A DNA stretch of 64,000 nt, taken from the NCBI RefSeq assembly GCF_000143415.4, contig NW_003314287.1:1257374-1321373 (forward strand). Direction: 5' to 3'. The first letter of the stretch is position 1. Each line of letters starts with the position of its first letter. This document shows, piece by piece, positions 59,284 through 64,000 of the stretch. The notes beneath the pieces are model-generated. The model searched no databases. It was not told where the DNA came from and saw nothing but the letters and a program-made list of their open reading frames with translations. The DNA comes from Selaginella moellendorffii (Eukaryota; Streptophyta; Lycopodiopsida; Selaginellales; Selaginellaceae). The translations under genes and the position numbers were made by a program.

Positions 59284-59376
59284 TTAGAATGATATCTTAT
59301 TTACAAACTTCTTTTTCTGGTGGAAGTGACTAAGATTAAAAAAAAAAAAGTATGATTAATGCTTTATTTCATAACT

Positions 59377-59574
59377 TTAGGATTTCGTTACAAGTAACAA
59401 AAACAAGCAAATGGCATCATCACAATTGCATATAAGACATGGAACAAGACAATAATATGGAGGGCATGTAGCCACTGTTATTAAAGGATGTAAAACTCCA
59501 TCCTTACAAAGCTTGCTTGCTAGAAAAATATTCAAGTTTCCATCTCTAGAATTTGTAACAAGAGTAAAAATCAT
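59377..59574 (-). pseudogene. Degenerate cysteine-rich peptide gene (family member)
   Basis: The minus-strand frame MIFTLVTNSRDGNLNIFLASKL, then CKDGVLHP, then TCPPYYCLVPCLICNC is homologous to the array peptide but lacks the normal first codons: TAA stands where the MVFSKNM stretch should be. The cysteine spacing is disturbed (one early cysteine lost, new ones gained, C-terminal CxCxC lost). It lies about 640 bp from, and divergent to, the intact relative at 60.2 kb. Confidence 0.65.
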
Positions 59575-60214
59575 CAGAAAAAAACATTAAAATATATAGT
59601 TTTTAAATGGCTCTGTGATCCCACTATGCTAATATTAGTATATGGCATCTTAGCTGTACACAGCTCTAATTATTTTGTAAAATGTTTATTAAAATAGTAA
59701 ATTAAACTTATAATTTTTTTCATATATCATATGTAAATTTTTACAACAAAAAATACTGCTGAGAATTTGGAAAAAGGCCCTTTCCAACAGCATACAAATA
59801 TAGAACAAAGTATTTAGAGGATTTTGAAAAAAATGTTTTTATTCCATCAACTTATTAGTTCTACCTTAAATTTTTTGACTAAATGTGCAAGAGATTTATT
59901 ATACAAGGGTGTTCTCTTACACTCATATTACCATGTACTAAGTATGGAAAAAAAACATTTATTTATTTGATATAAAATGAATTATGATTTGTCTCTATTT
60001 TTTTGGTAAAGGACAAAAAAGATTAACATTGCTAAATACAAAGGCTTTTGATGCTTTTAAAGAAATAGCTATTTTATATAAGAAAAGGACATAAAAAAAT
60101 CAAGATAAAGTCTATAGACAATTGTATTTACCAATGCTAGCCTTTTGTTTCTTTCCACTATATTACTATATAAAAGCTTGTTTGTTTGAAATTAATTCAT
60201 TCAAGTCTTAAGAA
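59575..60214. promoter_or_regulatory. Spacer and promoter of the diverged peptide gene
   Basis: No gene is seen. A TATATAAA box at 60167-60174, followed by AGCTTGTTTGTTT at 60176, precedes the peptide ATG by about 40 bases, and the second motif is shared with the array copies. A trace of the short LTR family lies at about 59620-59665. Unlike the array, there is no LTR-derived G-box cluster. Confidence 0.5.
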
Positions 60215-60436
60215 ATGGTGTTTTCTACTCACATTATCTGTTTTTTCTTGATGATTTTTACTGTTGTTGCAAGTTCTAGAGATGCAACCCCAAATATTAT
60301 TCCAGCACACAAGCTCCTTGAGGGTGAAGTTTTATATCCTTCAAGAGTGCGTTGCCACTGCTTTTCATATTATTGTCCTGATCCATATAGTGTTTGCAAT
60401 TGTGATGGGATTTGTGCTTGCTTTTGTGAATTTTAA
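60215..60436 (+). CDS. Secreted cysteine-rich peptide, diverged family member
   Basis: The product is 73 aa without an intron. The signal peptide MVFSTHIICFFLMIFTVVAS and propeptide RDATPNIIPAHKLLEGEVLY align with the array peptide. The tail has eight cysteines in exactly the same spacing, CxCx4Cx6CxCx3CxCxC (CHC FSYY C PDPYSV C N C DGI C A C F C), although many other residues differ. Conservation of frame and spacing at this divergence suggests selection. TATATAAA lies 41-48 bases upstream of the ATG. The stop is followed by AATAAA. Its function is unknown; presumably it is secreted and disulfide- or metal-stabilised. Confidence 0.82.
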   Translation: MVFSTHIICFFLMIFTVVASSRDATPNIIPAHKLLEGEVLYPSRVRCHCFSYYCPDPYSVCNCDGICACFCEF

Positions 60437-62840
60437 CAAATATTTAAAGAAATAAAGGATTAATCACAAAATAATACTAATTTTTCATTTACAAAATCTT
60501 TCATTCCTGCATGATTTGTCAATGCATACTAGGGCATCCTGTTCACCCTACATTCTCTCAAACTTTGCCAATCCAGACACTTACAACCTTTCGAGTTGAC
60601 TAGCCATGTCCCATGCTGACTGCCTCCTACTCCCCATCTCCAGCCCAAAGCTTGTATCCTCTAATCTTTGCTGGGCATGGATTCTCTACTCAAGTTGAAG
60701 ATAAACCCTTGTGAATGCAACTTGTGTCCTCAACCAAGAGGGACTGGTGCATTAAATGTTGGATCTTAGCAGTTTAGAGAGTAGCAAAAAGGTGCTCAAT
60801 TAGGCAAAGGCTTGATGCTGTTGGAGCCAAAAATTTGGTAAGCCTTGAGTTTGAGGCTAAGGGTTATAGCATATGAGACATACCATTCACAGTTTCCAGG
60901 ATATAAAATTAAATTGTCTTCAACTTCACTAAACTACTATGTATCCAACTCCACAACTGAAATAAGGTCCTCTATTCGTTTTTCCTTCTCCTAGGGTGTC
61001 ATCTCTTTCCATTGTGATTGTACAATAGTGAAATAGTGTGTTTTCTCATATTAAAGTATAAGTAACAAACATAGATACATTTGCAAAACTGGTATAATAA
61101 TGGGGTCTTTCAGTGTTTTTTTGGCACCCAATTGGAGACATATAACTAATGGTAATTACAATAGTAATTTGTCATTGCAATTGTTTCCCCTTGGAGAAAT
61201 TTCCTGCCAAAATCATTTATTTCTTCAAATGTATATATAGTGGTAAGTTTGTTGTAAAAAAGCAATTTTGATTATTTTACAGTAAATAACTTTATGAAAT
61301 GGACTTATGAAGTTGCTGTTCTCTCCATATAATCAACTTTAAGATTTTTGTGTATTTAGGGTTCTTTGATTCTCCTAAAAAATGTATGTATCAAGTTTTT
61401 GCAATAGTACATTTGATCTTCATTGCACTCAGAGCATGTGCTCTATTTGAAGAGCTACTAGAGGATCCACAGTGTTATCACCAACAACAGTGTGAATGCC
61501 TTTGCAAAATGCTAGGGTATAGTGAAGAGTTACATGGCATTCAATTAAATGCTATAACATGGCACCATGTCTAGGAATTCTTGGGGATGATCCAAAATTG
61601 AGTTAAACTCATGAATTGAGCTCAACTCAACTCAAGTCAATGCTACTTAATGTAATCAACTATAAGTTTACAAAGAAATTTTATTGAATTTGAAATTTAT
61701 AAATTTAATTGTTAATGGTTAGAAATTTATATTATTTTGAAACTATTAATGAAGAGAACTTCTAATTTTTAATACGAGCTATACAATAGAATATTGATTA
61801 AGTAGTTTCTAGAATTAGAATTTTATCCAAACCTATATAATTGTTAGTTTCTATATTCACAATTTTCTAGTTAAAAGAAGCCTTTTTTGTCCCAAATAAA
61901 AATAGAAATATTAAAGTTTGCCATGAACTTGAAAATTTCTATCTTAACATCTTGATATGTTGACATTTTGACATTTTGACATTTCAACAATTGACCACCA
62001 CACATCAAGCGAAAAATATATAGATAATTCAAAATATTTCATCATTCATTCTCTAGTGTTTTCCAAAGATGGGAAGCAAAGAAAACCAAAAATCTGCAAG
62101 TAATTCTAGCATAAAGAAATGTGAAAATATTGCTTCACTACCATGATTTTCATATTACACTCTTAGTCCTTATTACCCATCCAAGAATATAAAGTCTATT
62201 ATCACTATTAATAAAAATACTCATATTACTTCTGAAACAATAATCTAGAGTCAAATATTATACAGAAAAGTAAGTTGTTTGTTTATTTTCTATTCTCCTT
62301 GTATGAGCATAATATATTATTATAGTGAATCTCTATAAAGAGTATAAATGTATAATATATTCATCTTGTATCATATGATGTGGATGACTGTTGCAATTGT
62401 CAAGTTACAACGTAGCCTCTGAAAAGGGCAATGCTTAAAACCATTTTAAGATAATGAGAAAAAAAAACTACCCCGGATTATACACATGAGCTCCCATGGT
62501 TGTCTAACCTGCCACCTACTCCATATGGTCAAAATGTACCTATGCATTAGCAAGGTCACTCGACCCAGACATATCCATTTGGGAAATAAGATCTACACTA
62601 GAGGCGGGGCCTATGGTAGAAAATTTTGAAAACGAAGGGGTGTTTTTGCTCACTAACGACTTGATCTGGAAATAAACTCCCATGGATAAACTCGTAGGGA
62701 TAAGTTTGTTTTATTTCAAAGATTGAGTTGATTTTTTATTGGAGTTTCCCCTCTCGAGATTCACACATCCAAGACTTTATCCTAAATAAAACAGAATGTA
62801 AGAGAGATATTATTGAAAAGTATGTAATAATATTTTTATA
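60437..62840. other. AT-rich intergenic stretch
   Basis: No gene is supported. A block of more balanced composition at 60.53-60.9 kb may be a repeat residue. A small open frame at 61350-61574 matches nothing I know. Confidence 0.45.
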
Positions 62841-63921
62841 CCTTCTAAGGCTAGTTGCAGGTTGCATATGTCGTAGTAACTCTGGCAAGCTAGCCTCATC
62901 CAGTTGAGTATTCTCGTAGTCCAGATCAAGTAAAGTGCTTGCGATAAAATCCTTGAGCATTGTTTTTTGAACATGCTTCGAAGTTGCAGATGAGTTTCTC
63001 ACAGTTTCTATCTACACTACATATTTAAAACGGTTGATTGAACTCCTTTGTATCCCTTCATGCATTGGATGTGTGTGTGTGCCAATATATACTACAGCTC
63101 TACCATCCTCTCCATCCCATGGAAGAAAATAATACATCTTGGCCCTGCATATGGCACGACACAGTGGAGCATTCTTGCAAAATTGACATTTGAATCCAAT
63201 ACCAATGGTGTCACAGATGGGAGGATTGGTTGCAGATCCTTCAAAAAATGTGGAGTTTTTACCACGCTCTCGATTGCATGCTTTATTCACACAATCCAAA
63301 TACCCACCACAATGAACCATAGATACTGTGCTTTCGAAATGCTGGAAATGTGTGGTCTTGATCTTGCACCAGTTGTGGACATCTTACTTAGTCTCCATCC
63401 CCTTTTGTTTTGAGCTGACAAGAGGTGGTAGTTCAAAGAAGATATTGCCATTGTATGTAGATGGGATCTCGTTAACGGGCCTATGCAGAAAGGAATGCAT
63501 GTCGATAGAGAGGTGGGAAAACTGGAAAGCGTTGCAAACAACTTTAAATATCGGTGAAGTTGGAGTTTGGAAATTCTTGGCTCACATTGGACTAACATCT
63601 CCACTAGAACTAGAAGAGGAAGAAATGATGACGAATATTCACTTTGGCAGGATTGCAGCCTTGCACTTTGATTGGAGATCCAAAAACTTGAATCTCCTTC
63701 GACTTAGAATGTTGCAAATCCCAATGTTGTCCACCTTCACCTACACCCGAAAGAAGAAACTTTGATTGTTCAACTACACCAATGTTGTTGTGAATCACAG
63801 CCTCCAATGAAATAGAACCGAGAGAAAGATCGAAACGTCGGCAAAGAAAACTTTCTGAAATAAGACTTTGGGAGAAAGAAAGTGGTGGGTGATCTCGGTA
63901 ATGCAAAAGGAAACTCTCCAT
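62841..63921 (-). pseudogene. Broken zinc-finger-type gene, possibly transposase-related
   Basis: Three coding-like minus-strand segments are visible. 63921 to about 63612 starts MESFLLHYRDHPP. About 63550 to 63040 reads VCNAFQFSHLSIDMHSFLH, then HCGGYLDCVNKAC, CQFCKNAPLC, CRAKMYYFLP and GTHTHPMHEG. 63010 to 62841 reads VRNSSATSKHVQKTM, LDLDYENTQLDEASLPELL, before a GTATAA donor. The Cys-x4-Cys, CxxC and HTHP pattern resembles the zinc-finger part of a family common in mosses and lycophytes that may be transposase-derived (FLYWCH or WRKY-GCM1-like; inference). The middle exon contains one TAA stop, upstream of CGGYLDC, so this copy is probably broken. Further exons to the left are not readable. 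Confidence 0.55.
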
Positions 63922-64000
63922 TTTGTTGCTTTTAGGTTTTGGAACTTTAAACTTTTATAAAGAAAATGTCACCTCAAACATGGCTTTTTTTTTTTTTTTT

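Noticed and set aside
61350-61574. 74-aa frame with several cysteines
   Set aside because: The size is like the secreted peptides, but there is no signal peptide at the start, the cysteine spacing does not fit and there is no shared promoter motif.

Overview
The window looks like nuclear DNA of a non-seed vascular plant, most probably a lycophyte of the Selaginella type. This is inferred from gene content and gene structure, not from a database match. Four multi-exon genes can be traced splice site by splice site, and nearly all their introns are about 45-100 bp. The recognisable proteins are plant types: an ERN-like ERF, purine permeases, an M18 aspartyl aminopeptidase, a CCC1-type cation-chloride cotransporter and a DUF7796-like protein. 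They sit among AT-rich, heavily decayed retroelements. Several coordinates below are splice models built by hand; exon boundaries were chosen where GT/AG signals, reading frame and family conservation agree.

Layout. 1-4.4 kb holds Ty3/gypsy debris: an integrase-chromodomain tail, a 1.14-kb LTR, a primer binding site, a broken gag and a truncated second LTR end. 4.7-5.9 kb is a divergent FCP1-like phosphatase gene that has lost the catalytic aspartates. 8.1-11.4 kb holds two head-to-head copies of an unrecognised coiled-coil gene, one broken and one open, separated by a foldback element. 11.4-13.3 kb is LINE and short-LTR debris. 14.6-15.9 kb is an intronless ERF gene whose 3' end forms a perfect foldback. 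17.1-22.4 kb carries two tandem purine permease genes. 22.5-28.6 kb is a very large secreted subtilase with PA and Ig-like repeats (minus strand), divergent from an aspartyl aminopeptidase at 28.8-31.1 kb.

31-57 kb is the most informative part. A convergent pair (aminopeptidase > < cotransporter) has been duplicated and the copies have decayed reciprocally. The left block keeps the aminopeptidase and a wrecked cotransporter tail. The right block keeps the cotransporter (53.7-57.4 kb) and a wrecked aminopeptidase. The wrecked aminopeptidase is scattered over 34.4-53.7 kb, and inside it sits a tandem array of four 1213-bp units (44.4-49.2 kb). Each unit pairs a piece of gypsy LTR, carrying four perfect G-boxes, with an intact gene for a 74-aa secreted cysteine-rich peptide. 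A diverged fifth gene at 60.2 kb keeps the same eight-cysteine spacing, and at least three decayed relatives lie at 31.8, 35.8 and 59.5 kb. A 100-N assembly gap touches the left edge of the array. This looks like an undescribed, recently amplified, LTR-associated small secreted peptide family.

57.9-59.3 kb is a DUF7796-like gene divergent from the cotransporter. 59.3-64 kb is AT-rich sequence with two peptide-family members and a broken zinc-finger gene at the right end. No rRNA, tRNA or CRISPR was found. The cell-biological genes (transporters, peptidases, transcription factor) show no sign of acting as one pathway; they are ordinary plant neighbours in a repeat-rich region.
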